DNA of 64,000 bases from Aplectana chamaeleonis (taxonomy: Eukaryota > Nematoda > Chromadorea > Rhabditida > Cosmocercidae). The notes below the pieces were generated by a model. It saw only the letters and a program-made list of their open reading frames with translations, was not told where the DNA came from and did no database searches. The translations under genes and the position numbers were made by a program. The stretch covers positions 868,001 through 932,000 of the forward strand of contig JAPDOI010000039.1 of assembly GCA_029168955.1 (NCBI GenBank), read 5' to 3'. Positions 34,112 to 44,199 of this stretch are shown here, piece after piece. Position 1 is the first letter of the stretch. Each line of letters begins with the position of its first letter.

Positions 34112-34601
34112 AGGCAGTGCTCACGATAAAAAATGTGTTTCAGTTCCCACTAGGAATGGGTAGTGGAGGGGCACCCTGTAACGTTGATGTCGAAAGAACG
34201 CATGAAAACGAGCCAGGAAGAGCCTCAAAAGAGCTCGAAGTTGCCACTTTGAGCGCAAGGCAAACCCCAAAAGCGCAACACACGCCCACCGACGTGAACA
34301 AATGAATGCTCGGGATCGTGAGATGAGCGATAATTTCCAATCAATACCCTCGTTCTTCTCTTCATTCTAAGCTTCTCTCTTTACTCAAGTCAGCTCGCAT
34401 ACATCGGCTGCAAAAGACGGAAGTTACAAGCCTCGGACAACTCGTCCACATTGTTTCCTTAGCTCATATTTTGAGGGACCATAACTCCGTTCCCAGAAGG
34501 TCTTGTACGATTTCAGAGACATCATTGGAATCAGCATGGGGCCGTTTTAAAGATAGGAGAAAAAACAGAAAAACGATTTCCATCGTGAACACTGCCTTTA
34601 A
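34108..34601. mobile_element. TTAA element, subfamily B, reverse (494 bp)
   Basis: Starts TTAAAGGCAGTGCTCACGAT and ends ATCGTGAACACTGCCTTTAA. Orientation is opposite to 26844. It abuts neighbours on both sides, sharing one TTAA each. Confidence 0.9.
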
Positions 34602-35090
34602 AGGCAGCATACACGCTCGTGAAAGTTGCCGAGATAACTACATTAGTGGGGTCGTGCGGGCCCTAGAAGAGCCTTCACAAAGTTGTAAGCGTCAAAAACG
34701 AGTTAAAATTACCGTATTTGAGCCGTACCAAGTCACCAAATCATCCTTTCCCCGCCCATCGATCCGAGCTCCGCCCCTCAATAGAGATATTCATTGCTCG
34801 ATTACGGTCATTTTGGATACTTTTTTACGCCTCTGACGGCGTAGGCGTTCCAGAAATGGCCGTACGAGTACATAAGCGTCGTTATCCCTACAAATTTCTT
34901 GCTAGCTCCGCTATTTCAGCAAATGCGGTACAACTCGTCCACTTCCGGACCAATATAGATCGAACCGTTATATCTTCATTTCAGTTGATTTTTTTCCGGT
35001 TTTTTCGTCATTTCTGAGTATTAACAGCTTCAGACCTTCGATTCATTCCATAAAATTGATATCATTTTCGAGCGTGTATGCTGCCTTTAA
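34598..35090. mobile_element. TTAA element, subfamily C (493 bp)
   Basis: Starts TTAAAGGCAGCATACACGCT and ends AGCGTGTATGCTGCCTTTAA. Third in a direct row of elements. Relatives at 15367 and 57172. Confidence 0.9.
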
Positions 35091-35312
35091 ACAGAAACAC
35101 GAAAACCTCGCAGTCTCGTAGTCGAGGAAGGTTAGAACTAGGGGCGACCGATGCACCTGGCAAACTTCGATGATCATAGCGACGGCTAAATTACTCGAAT
35201 ACTTATACCATATGAACCTCAAATTTTTGGGTTGAAAATAAGAGCAGTTCACTCTGTTTGAAAAGAGCTTCTTCCCCGACCTTAGACGGAGGTTCAAAAG
35301 AGATTTGGCTGT

Positions 35313-35718
35313 TCAATTACAGGAAAAACGGTATGATGACCGATTTTTTGTACGAAGAAACTCAACATAGCAGTACTTCCAAGTCTCTCCATTGTCGACT
35401 TTTCGCTCGGTCAGAAACTGTAAAATGAACTCTTCCGTGTTGTTCTGCAAGAAACTGAACAACGATTATCGTCGCAATCCTTCAAAGGAAATGGAATGTG
35501 TTGGTCGTTCGTAAATCTTTTTGCACTTCTACAAAATTTCTCTCTTCCTATCTCGAACGAAATTGGTAGTTTGAATGAACCGACACCAAAAGAAAGCGAA
35601 GTTTTTCAGGGCTTACAGAGTTTTTCCAGTTTTTAGATTTCCGCTTCTTTTCTGCAGACAATCTCACAATCTGCTCAATAACGTCACGGTTGTAAACGTC
35701 ACCAATGTGATTCAACAT
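35313..35718 (-). CDS. Two-exon gene, unknown small protein
   Basis: Exon 1 (35718-35617) starts MLNHIGDVYNRDVIEQIVRL and ends in a Lys-rich stretch before a GTAAGC donor. Exon 2 (35444-35313) follows a strong TTTCTTGCAG acceptor and reads through EEFILQFLTERKVDNGETWK to a TGA. Both junctions are in phase 0 and the intron is 172 bp, giving a 77-residue protein. It is basic and mixed-charge, with no signal peptide or membrane segment. No family is recognised. An in-frame TGA lies just upstream of the ATG, supporting this start unless an upstream exon exists. The start is 26 bp from that of the plus-strand gene, so the two share their 5' region. It is bounded downstream by a row of TTAA elements. 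Confidence 0.55.
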
Positions 35719-35734
35719 AGCTCAGTTCAGCTCA

Positions 35735-35740
35735 TTTCAG
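35735..35740 (+). promoter_or_regulatory. TTTCAG acceptor, probable SL trans-splice site
   Basis: TTTCAG is immediately followed by GTCC and the ATG at 35745. In nematodes this is the consensus acceptor for spliced-leader trans-splicing. A cis-splice from an upstream exon is the alternative. Confidence 0.5.
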
Positions 35741-35744
35741 GTCC

Positions 35745-36497
35745 ATGATCGTTCTATCAGCACTGCTAGTCATTGGCTTGAGGGTGGAAGCTCAGTGCTA
35801 CCAGAGGGGCTGCGGTGGTTATCAACAAATGCCATATGGACAACATTATCAGCAGCAGATAGTCCAACCGCTTCCTCAACTTCAGCCGATTCCACAGCCG
35901 CAACCTCAGCCAGTACTCCAACCTCAGCCAGCAGAGTATTACTATAGACGTGAGCAGACCATGATGAAATCCTTTAAAATATCCATAAGATGATCTGTTC
36001 ACCTTGAATCTTCTCTGCACAGGCAATGCTTTTCCGATAAGTGAAGTGTGTTCAGTTTGTGTATTTAGCCAGTTCTTATGTGCAGCCCCAGACGGCAGAA
36101 GTGATTTCTAGTGTGGAAAAAGAAATCACAAACGCACCTCTACCTGCAAAATCTGCGGTAACCATTCAGCGGAAAAAGTTACTATCGAAACTTTTCTTCG
36201 CAGAATCTTGCAATCATTAAGGAATATGAAGAATACGACAAGAAGCTCCCCGAACTGAAACCTGCTGTTGTGGAGGAGATAACACCAACAGTGGCAGAGG
36301 TCAATGCGTTGCACCTCTTTTTGTCGGACAGTCGGCACGTTTTGATAATACAATAATTGCAGACTCCTGTTGTGACTCCGTCTACGACTTATGTGAGGGA
36401 AGTCGCCTACCAACCTTATCAGCCCCATCCTGTATCGTATCAACCACAACCTGTACCATACAGACATCATCCTCTTCCACCAGCAGGTCAAGGCTGA
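35745..36497 (+). CDS. Secreted Gln/Pro-rich protein, four exons
   Basis: Exons 35745-35949, 36069-36157, 36204-36299 and 36363-36497 give a 174-residue protein. Introns (119, 46 and 63 bp) start GTGAGC, GTAACC and GTCAAT and end TTTAG, GCAG and GCAG. Phases are consistent (1, 0, 0). Residues 1-17 form a signal peptide (MIVLSALLVIGLRVEA). A Tyr/Gln region and a tract of Gln-Pro repeats (QPIPQPQPQPVLQPQPAEYY) follow, then a charged middle segment (EVISSVEKEIT; IIKEYEEYDKK) and a C-terminal Tyr/His/Pro-rich tail (YQPYQPHPVSYQPQPVPYRH). Only two Cys occur, near the mature N-terminus. No family is recognised. Such proteins are often extracellular-matrix or cuticle-related, which is inference. The third donor (GTCAAT) is weak. 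Confidence 0.6.
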
Positions 36498-36925
36498 GCT
36501 TTTTAAAGGAATTACTTAGAGAGTTCAAACAAGGGAATCATTACCAGTCTTGTTTTTGCGTTTATAACGTAGCCGCACGAAAAAAGCTCTCTTACCTCTG
36601 CCGCTTTGTCGAACCTCTGTTCAAAATGGCCCATTGGATAATACAGAGGTATATTTGGGAACAGCAAAGAGAGCTTCTTCTTTTGGGATGGCACATGGTT
36701 CACTTTTTTACAAGGCATAGAGGTACAACCCACTAACACGGAATATTCTTGAAACGCGATTGTGAACTTGAGATAGGGAGGAACCATCCTCTGTAGAAAA
36801 TCAAAAATCCCACCACTCAACATGCTCCGTGTGCGCGATGCTGCCTACCATGCGCTCTCTCGCTGTCTCTAGCCTCCGCTCTGCACTTGCACGCAATTGA
36901 ATCAGGACAAAAAACCAGCTTTTAT
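36498..36925. other. 3' flank of the Gln/Pro gene; nothing clear
   Basis: No AATAAA was found close to the stop. No exon or element end is evident. GTGCGCGATGCTGCCTAC near 36830 weakly resembles a TTAA-element terminus. Confidence 0.3.
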
Positions 36926-38095
36926 AAACTTTTGAATACAAAATTAAAGCCTAAGAAGGAGGTTGGCGTTTTTATTAATGGAGAACAATATCAAGTACTG
37001 AAAAAGCAAATCTTTTAGCTGATGAATTCTACGAAGTCTATTCTTCAGATGATGGAGCATGACCTCCGTTTAACCCTAAAATTTGCATTCGAATGGATAC
37101 CATTCCCTGGTTCCAAGAAAGTTAAATCTTTGACTCAATTCGTAGCTGGAAAACATCTCATTCTACGACACCTATTTTATCCCCTTGCTCTTTGTTGAAA
37201 ATGTCGCTCACGTTTATGCACAATCTTTGGCGTACATCTACAACCAGTCGCTCATGTTTTCTGTTCTCCCAGATAAATGGAAACATTATTTTGTAACACC
37301 TCTCCTGAAAAAGGAGCCGGCTTCGGAACCATCTCACTACCGGCCGGTTAGTGTGACATCTCTATTTTGCAGGATATTTGAGAAAATCATAAAAAAGCCT
37401 ATTGTGGAGCATATTGAAAAAAATCTTTTCATTCCTGAATCTCAGCATGGTTTTGTGGAAGGGAGGTCGGTAGATACTATTTTGTTGGAATGCTTAGAAG
37501 ATTGGACCAGCCTGCTTGACAGGAATAAATGTTGTGACGTAGTCTTCTTTGACTTTTCAAAGGCTTTTGATAGGGTCGGTCATAAAAAACCGATCCACAA
37601 AATCAATCTGCTTGGTCTACATCCACTTTTGTAGAAATGGTTGTGTGAATATCTGACTGGCAGGACCTTCCAAGTAAAGGTGAAAGACGCGATGTCATCA
37701 TTAAGAACGTACTGAGTGGGGTTCCGCAGGGAGGTGTTCTATCCACCGTTCTATTCACAATTTATACCGCCGATATTCTTCTTCTGCTCCAAAACTCTAA
37801 AATAAAATGTAAACAGTTCGTGGATGATCTCAAAATATACTGTGAATTCATGGAGGATGACCCGTCTTGCCTTCAGAGAGCAATCGTCAGCATTGAGGAA
37901 TGGTCAAAAACTTGGCAGTTGTCATTAGCTCCAGAGAAAACAAAATTTCTTAGCATTGGGAATTCCGTATCTATTCCAAACTATCATCTGCATGGTTCAA
38001 TTATACCAATGGCGGGCAAAATAGTTGATTTAGGTTTCCATTATGATAGTAAGCTAGATTTTTCGGAACACTATAGAGTGATTAGCAGAAGAGCC

Positions 38096-38708
38096 TTAAA
38101 GGCATCGTACACGATGAAAACCATACTTGGGTTTTTGAGGTTTTAGTGTGGTATATGACTATAGTGACTGAAGGTTGCAAAATGCCCCTCAAAAACGTCA
38201 ACTTTCCAGGAAAAACACATTTCTGGAAAGCTCAATACAAATTTGAAGTTCCCGCCGAAATCAATTTGGGATAGTTGCGCGAAGAACACTAGGAACACTT
38301 TTACGATTCGTTCCTCGGCGCAGCGTTGGAAGCAATTCACCGAGGACGCCATTCAGACGAGAGATCTTTTTTTTTGAACGAAACTAAAAAGGGTTACTAA
38401 CCTGCTGCGTCCATTGCTGTCAGCTGCTTTCGATCGATGCCGAGCGTGAAATCGAGTGGCGTGTGAATTGCGCCCTACGACGCGTCAACGCACGATCGCC
38501 GGCAGCGACAACGGAGTTTCGTTCCTTGTAACAACGTATCGACCCCAAGGCCGGCCCCCAAAACCCAGAAAGCCCTTTTGAGGTAAGCGAATCTTCATTG
38601 AGAGGCGATTTTGAAACTCCAAACTTTCTGAGTGACATTATTATGACCCACTAGTCCGACTGAACGCAAAAGCTGGAATTCGGTTTTCATCGTGTACGAT
38701 GCCTTTAA
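38096..38708. mobile_element. TTAA element, subfamily G, inside RT (613 bp)
   Basis: Starts TTAAAGGCATCGTACACGAT and ends ATCGTGTACGATGCCTTTAA. The host sequence on both sides joins in frame (RRAL then NRTYQIFMGL) across a single TTAA, proving a four-base duplication. Confidence 0.95.
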
Positions 38709-39069
38709 ACAGGACTTATCAAATTTTTATGGGGTTATCCACAAAAAACAGATCTGTTTTATTGCAAGCCTATAAAACGTTTGCCAGGCCCATTGTAGAA
38801 AGTGGTACATCAGTATTTAATCCTCATCAGAAAAAAGAGGAGGAGTTACTTGAGCGAGTTTAAAATAATTATACGAGAAAACTTGGAGTTAGATACAACG
38901 GCTTCCTGCACTCTCGGGTACCGAATGCGGCAGTAAGGAATAAATTTTTTGGGCTCCAATCCTTGTCATCTAGAAGAAAATTTGCTGATGCTTGTTGGTT
39001 GTTCAAAATACTATCTGGTCAGCTCTCCATACGCGCGTCAAAATTCTATAAACTCATTCCTTCGAAAAC

Positions 39070-39568
39070 TACAATACCGAGCAAATTTTTTGCAAAGAAA
39101 GCGTTTTGCGGCGTTTTTTTGCGCTCACAAAGCGCCGCAACGCCATAACTTGCTTCAAAGTGGTCCAATTTCCATTCTGAAGTCATTTCTGGATTGCTTC
39201 CATTTAGTCCCATACGATAGTGTTCCAACAGGATAGATTCAACTCCGAAAGTGTATTGAAATTTGCATATTTGCACCTCTAAACCCCTCATAATGAACTG
39301 ATCAGACGGTCATGATAGGAGAAATCTGTCATTTTTTGACCTGTGGTCGATGTGAATTTTAGAAGGAAATACACATTTTTCAACAAAATGCTAGGGTTAA
39401 ATGAGCTTTCAACACATAGCATCACATTCTCCTTACTGAGAGGAACACGAAAACTATCTGAAAAACTCATTTAGTCAACTTTGAAGTGAGTTATGGCGGT
39501 GCGGCGCTTTGTGAACTCAAAAAACGCCGCAAAACGCCGTTTTTGCAAAAAATATGCTCGGTACTGTA
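39070..39568. mobile_element. TA-flanked element H, copy 2 (499 bp)
   Basis: Terminal inverted repeats CAATACCGAGCAAATTTTTTGC-like (left) and CAGTACCGAGCATATTTTTT (right, reverse strand), with inner GCGGCGTTTT and GCGCTCACAAAGCGC blocks. The host RT frame rejoins across one TA (SKT then RGTSLKIW). Consistent with Tc1/mariner-type targeting. No ORF. Confidence 0.88.
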
Positions 39569-39703
39569 GGGGTACTTCCCTCAAAATTTGGTATTCTAAA
39601 CCAAAATTAGGCATTAGGGCGCACTCATTTACAGCTCGCGTTGGGTCGACTTATTTAGCTCTGAAGAGTGACATCTCTCCATCCCTCAAAAGTTTTTGCT
39701 CCT

Positions 39704-40747
39704 TTAAAGGCAGTGTTCACGATAATCTTCGATTTTGAGATTAATAGCTGAATCGATTGTTTGGCCCCCGAGTAGAACTGAAATGACGAAGAAACCGAGA
39801 AAAACGCACCAGAAGGGCACGAAATCCTCAAGTATCAGCCCGCCTCTTAAAGGCAGTGGGCGCGATCACATATGCTTGTCGTCTTTTTCTCTCCAAATCC
39901 TTTCCTGGGTCTCGAGTAGTAGGACCTATAAGAAAAAATCGCGAAAAAACCACTGTTTTGGGCCGAATTTGAAACCTGAACTTTCTTGCCTTTTGATGGT
40001 GGACGAGCCCTCTCCACATCATCGGCATCGATGATCTCTTATATCAAGAACATCAGCTAGCTTGAAATTGAATGTCAATCAATGAACCTTCGAATTTATG
40101 TACACATCTAGTCAAAAACATTGACTGAAGTGATGCTTTCATTATTCAACTGTTTTTATTCGTTAAATTTGCATTTATTTCGTCCTCTGAATGTCGATGA
40201 TTTTTGACTGCTCGGCATGAGACTGCGATCTGTTTCGTCATCGCTGTGCACGTGTGCACGAACTAGCTTCTTTGGGCCCTAGAAACTCTATTTGTAGACC
40301 GTTTTTCACCGCGCTACCTTCATAGTTTTTCAGCTGTTTTTGATCTAAGCTGATTTTTGTAGTTTTTTCGATAGCGTTTTTCATCGTGACCACTGCCTTT
40401 AAGTATCAATGGAGCTGTTCGTTGTGACAATGAAATCTTTTGTGGACCCGTTTTTTGCAATTCTCCATTCTGTATTGCTCCGTTCTTTCCTTCGGGCCCT
40501 AACTAATACTGTTTTGCCCAAAATATTCTTCCATTTTCGATTAGTCCCATTTTTTACCGGTGACAACCACCGTGAACATGTTCTTCCAACCAGTCAACTA
40601 GTCCAGGCCATAGAATAATGTCACTGAAATAAGACGAATTAGTGCGTTTTTCGCCGTTTCTTCGTGATTTTGGTAACATTTGGTTGCCAACGCATTGTTT
40701 TGAGTGGAAGACTTGGAAACGAGAATCATCGTGAACACTGCCTTTAA
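39704..40747. mobile_element. TTAA element, subfamily A, with nested I
   Basis: The outer element is 39704-39850 plus 40403-40747, about 492 bp when joined. Termini are TTAAAGGCAGTGTTCACGAT and its complement. The RT frame rejoins across TTAA (SFCSF then KRIAKK). Confidence 0.93.
39847..40402. mobile_element. TTAA element, subfamily I, nested (556 bp)
   Basis: Starts TTAAAGGCAGTGGGCGCGAT and ends ATCGTGACCACTGCCTTTAA. Inserted in a TTAA of a subfamily A element. Collinear with 20915-21449. Confidence 0.92.
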
Positions 40748-40979
40748 ACGAATAGCAAAAAAGATTCTTCTGAAGTTTTGAGTTTTCCATTGCTCTACGT
40801 TCGATTGTTCTCACATTGCAAATGACTCTGGTTCTACAAGAATTGTTAGAAAACAATTAACTGATTTTGGTGTGCTTTATTGTTGACTTTTGATGCCTTT
40901 ATCATGGCTGTCTCAAATAGTCGTAAATAAATCAAAAAACTACGGGAATTCCCCTGTTTTTATCCAGCTTGTAACGTGT

Positions 40980-41148
40980 CCACGGTCGACACGGAACGGT
41001 GTATCGGTCGGTGTTCCTTTGTCTGTGCACAATATGCTGTCACGAACTCGGTGCACGTAAAATATGCGTAGCGTGCACCGAGTTTGGGTCCGGATATTGT
41101 GCACCGACAATGGAACCAAAGGCTACACTCTCCGTCTCGACTGTACGT
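40980..41148. repeat. GTGCAC-rich hairpin element (~165 bp)
   Basis: CACGAACTCGGTGCACG pairs with CGTGCACCGAGTTTGGG around a 13-base loop. Outer bases (GTTCCTTTG / CAATGGAACC) also pair. No TSD identified. Confidence 0.65.
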
Positions 41149-41734
41149 GAGCTCTGACGGATCTCTTATGATTTTTTGATTTCGATTATCACCAGCATCG
41201 GACGTCGACGGGCAACTCATCCCCTCACCCATTTAGGTTCAAAACCAAAATGCACCCCAAAATTAGAATTCCGAAAATATTTGGTGTTTTCACGATGATT
41301 TTCGTCTCCGAGTTTTTCGCATTAAACAATGCTTTGGCCTCCAAGTGTTACCAAAACTACGAAGAAACGGCGAGACACGCATTAATACGTTGTATTTCGG
41401 CAACCTTATTCTATAATATGGACCGGAGGATGAACATGTTCATTTTAGTTGTCACCTTTGGAAATTGTGTCAATAGAAAATAGAAGAATATTTAGTGCAA
41501 AGCAGGATTGGCTAGGGCCCTAAGGAGAGAACGGAGCAATAGAGAGTAGAGACTGTCCATGTACGACTTTCAATAAAACTCGGCATTGGCAACGTTGATA
41601 TTGGCAGATGTTATGTGCAGCTTCAAACCAAAAATCAATCGCAGGGAGGAGTGCGTAGCAGTTACCCAAGGGTTGGCGTTTTACATGGGCCTCTGCGGAC
41701 TATGTCACCTTAATCAGTCGCCCTAGGTGGTCCT

Positions 41735-42218
41735 TTAAAGGCAGTGTTCACGATGGTTCTCGTTTCCAAGCTTCCACTCAAAACAATGCGTTGGCAACCA
41801 AGTGTTACCATTATCACGAAGAAACGGCGAGAAACGCACTAATTCGTCTTATTTCAGTGACATTATTCTATGGCCTGGACTAGTTGTCTGGTTGGATGAA
41901 CATGTTCACGGTGGATGTCACCGGTAAAAAATGGGACTAATGGAAGTATATTTTGGGCAAAACAGTATTAGTTAGGGCCCGGAGGAAAGAGCGGAGCAAT
42001 ACAGAATGGAGAATTGCAAAAGACGGATCCACGAAAGATTTCATTGTCACAACGAACAGTTCCATTGATACTTAAGAGGCGGGCTGATACTTGAGGATTT
42101 CGTGCCCTTCTGGTGCGTTTTTCTCGGTTTCTTCGTCATTTCAGTTCTACTCGGGGGCCAAACAATCGATTTAGCGATTAATCTCTAAATCGAAGATTAT
42201 CGTGAACACTGCCTTTAA
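41735..42218. mobile_element. TTAA element, subfamily A (484 bp)
   Basis: Starts TTAAAGGCAGTGTTCACGAT and ends ATCGTGAACACTGCCTTTAA. Inside the Penelope-like insertion, which is itself inside another subfamily A copy. Confidence 0.93.
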
Positions 42219-42434
42219 GGCAGGTCGCTACCATATATAAAGGGTCCCAAGGCGCGAGTTTCATCCCCTTCGTTTGTCTACATCTGAGGGTGACTCGTTG
42301 AGCTCGTCGGCTCACAGTCTAAGGTTGGTCTGTTTTTTCCTTACCTCTTTGCGTCGTGGGTGTTCGGGCCTCCCACTGGATGCGATTCTGTTGAAAGAAA
42401 TGACGCTTGATCGAGTAGTTTTTCAAAATGCTCT

Positions 42435-42500
42435 CAACTTTCCAGACCCCGAAGAAGGCGAAGACGCCGAAACGTCAGCCGAATAAATCTGTATCATACT
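42435..42500 (+). ncRNA. Hammerhead-like motif, degenerate copy
   Basis: CCGAAGA (one change from CUGAAGA), a stem-loop GGCG AAGA CGCC, then GAAA and CGUCAGC. The core substitution would be expected to kill activity. Same layout as at 6295 and 44227. Confidence 0.45.
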
Positions 42501-42997
42501 CGGTTTCAAGCTGCACATAACATCTGCCAATATCAGAGAGTAGAGAATTGCAGAAGACGGGTCTACAAAAGATTTATTTGTCACAACAAACACTTTCTGT
42601 GATACTCAAGAGGATGGGTGATACTTAAGGGTTTCGGGTACTTTTGGTGCGTTTTTCTCAATTTCTACGTCATTTCAAGTCTACCCGGGGGTCACTTGAT
42701 CAATATAGCAAATAATCTAAAAATCGAAGATTATCGTGAACACTGCCTTTAAAGGCACAGTCCACGATAAAAATCGTTTTCGAGTATCCACCAGAAAACA
42801 AAGATTCAGAGTCTGACTGTTTCATCAAAGAAAAAAGAATCATGAAAAACGCTGCGAAACATCCAAAAGCGGCCCTTCTTCTTGGAAGCCACATTTCAAC
42901 GAGGGATGAGTTGCGCGGGCATGGGCCTGAAGTAGACAGCGTGAGTAAATGCACCCCATGGCCGAAACTCAGCCGCGCTCGCGCTCCAATGCTAATG

Positions 42998-43817
42998 TAC
43001 CAGGTTGTCCAATAATTCTTGTCCGAAAATTCCACCATTTTTAATTTTTTTTTCAACTTTATTGGAAAACAAGTCTAATCAACAATATAATCACCACAGT
43101 TATCCACAACAGTGGCCCATCGATTGGGCAGGTCGCCGATGCCCTTCGCCCAGAACTCCGGGGGCTGCGACTCGAAGAAGTTCGCGATGTCGGATTTGAG
43201 GTTGTCGTAGTTGGTGAATTTTCTTCCGGCGAAATTGTGCTTCAGCGAGCGGAACAAGTGGTAGTCGGAGGGGGCGAGGTCCGGGGAATACGGCGGATGG
43301 GGAACCGTCTCCCAGCCGAGCCTCCCCAACTTCTGCTGGGTCTCCTTCGCCACGTGGGGGCGCGCGTTGTCGTGCAGCAGGTGGACCGAGGCCCCTTCGG
43401 GGACGCTTTTCTCGGGTGGCGGCGGCTAGTTTCCCGAGCTGATCGGTGTAGGTGGAGGCGGTGACCGCCCTTCCTTGCGGGAGCAGCTCGAAGTCCGGCT
43501 TCTCCTTGAAACAGCGACGGAGTTCGTCATCATGCACCGCAGAAGGCCTCCCGCTCACGCTCTGCAAATGTTGGAGACCGCGGTGCCCGTGTCGTTGCCC
43601 AGCAGCCACTCGTAGTACACGAACGTACGAATTCGACCTTGGTCCATTTTAGCATGTACTGGTAGCTAGACGCGGCGACTGCGCCTTATATACCCCTGGC
43701 GTAGAACTTTGGAGAACCTTCTAGAAGGTTCTTACACTTGCCTGATATTATAACACTTCCAAGGAAAATTATAGAATTTTAAAAATTTTTGGACAAGAAT
43801 TATTGGACAACCTGGTG
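42998..43817 (-). mobile_element. Mariner element 2, internally deleted (~820 bp)
   Basis: The same terminal inverted repeats as mariner 1 (CCAGGTTGTCCAATAATTCT at both ends, nearly perfect). Left target TA, right TG (decayed). Some 440 bp shorter than mariner 1. Confidence 0.92.
43075..43647 (-). pseudogene. Mariner transposase, deleted
   Basis: The start and C-terminal third are kept. HPPYSPDLAPSDYHLFRSL, with the third catalytic Asp, and the C-terminal RWATVVDNCGDYIVD are in one clean frame. Two deletions remove part of the HTH linker and the region between CFKEKPD and FELLPQG, eliminating the first catalytic Asp. A frameshift lies near 43400. It could still be moved by an intact mariner because its ends are intact. 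Confidence 0.85.
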
Positions 43818-44199
43818 GAAGCGGACCAAATTTTCCCCGAAAACTCTACCGCGAGCGGAAGTACTAGCGCGAGCGGACTTCTGAGCCGTATGGGGCTCCT
43901 TCGGGCTCGTTTTCGTTCGTTCTTTCGACCCCAGTGCTCCAATGAGACCCTGAACTTACGATTTCTGGAAACAAAGCGGGGACGAAAATTATCGAGGACA
44001 CTGCCTTTAAAGCATTTTCAGTCATTCGCTCAGTCAATTTCGCCCACCCAGGAATTAAAACACCCTGCCCGAATTCAAGGAGCGTTTTGCACCGACGGGG
44101 ATCAGTTGCCCCACAACCGTGATAATTTACTCCACGTTCGACTTTCCATAAATCTCGGCATAATAGTATATCGTATCGGTATTCTTGAGCAGTAGACCG

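Larger units (their letters stand above)
36930..40776 (+). mobile_element. CR1/jockey-like retrotransposon, three insertions
   Basis: A non-LTR retrotransposon fragment, 5' truncated near 36930 within the endonuclease-RT linker (KPKKEVGVFINGEQY; KANLLADEFYEVYSSDDG in another frame). It is interrupted by a subfamily G element (38096-38708), element H (39070-39568) and a subfamily A element (39704-40747), the last holding a subfamily I copy. Removing each insertion with one copy of its target duplication restores a continuous frame to a stop near 40775. Confidence 0.88.
37100..40776 (+). pseudogene. Non-LTR RT coding region, broken
   Basis: RT blocks in order: VLPDKWKHYFVTPLLKK and HYRPVSVTSLFCRIFEKII (37265-37395); ESQHGFVEGRSVDTILLEC and VVFFDFSKAFDRVGHKK (37440-37590); then a stop at 37633 and a frameshift. 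The palm follows with SGVPQGGVLSTVLFTIYTAD (about 37712-37771) and the catalytic FVDDLKIYCEF (37818-37850). The thumb has WSKTWQLSLAPEKTKFLSIG. After the first insertion come AYKTFARPIVESGTSVFNP and a stop. After the second comes LGIRAHSFTARVGSTYL, typical of the C-terminal end. FVDD replaces the more common YADD but keeps both Asp. Inactive because of stops, frameshifts and insertions. Confidence 0.9.
41552..42534 (+). mobile_element. Penelope-like fragment with 11-bp duplication
   Basis: Flanked by direct repeats AGAGAGTAGAG (41541-41551 and 42535-42545). An inverted repeat, TTGGCAGATGTTATGTGCAG near 41605 and its complement ending at 42534, lies near the ends. It has a TATATAAAGGG box-like sequence at 42234 and a hammerhead-like motif at 42449-42472. 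A subfamily A element (41735-42218) is nested inside. Without it the insertion is about 500 bp and non-coding. Confidence 0.7.
41276..42752. mobile_element. Subfamily A element split by PLE-like insertion
   Basis: The left part (41276-41551, TTTTCACGATGATTTTCGTC) and right part (42535-42752, ending ATCGTGAACACTGCCTTTAA) make one A copy of about 483 bp. The left terminus is decayed. The right TTAA is shared with the following element. Confidence 0.8.
42749..44010. mobile_element. TTAA element, B2 variant, split by mariner 2
   Basis: Left end TTAAAGGCACAGTCCACGAT, right end TTATCGAGGACACTGCCTTTAA. The interior CGCGAGCGGA repeats match 33950-34111. Mariner 2 inserted at 42998. Confidence 0.8.

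Noticed and set aside
34471..35017. Open frames of 99-121 codons at 34.5-35.0 kb
   Set aside because: They cross the boundary between subfamily B and C elements and match interiors of other copies.
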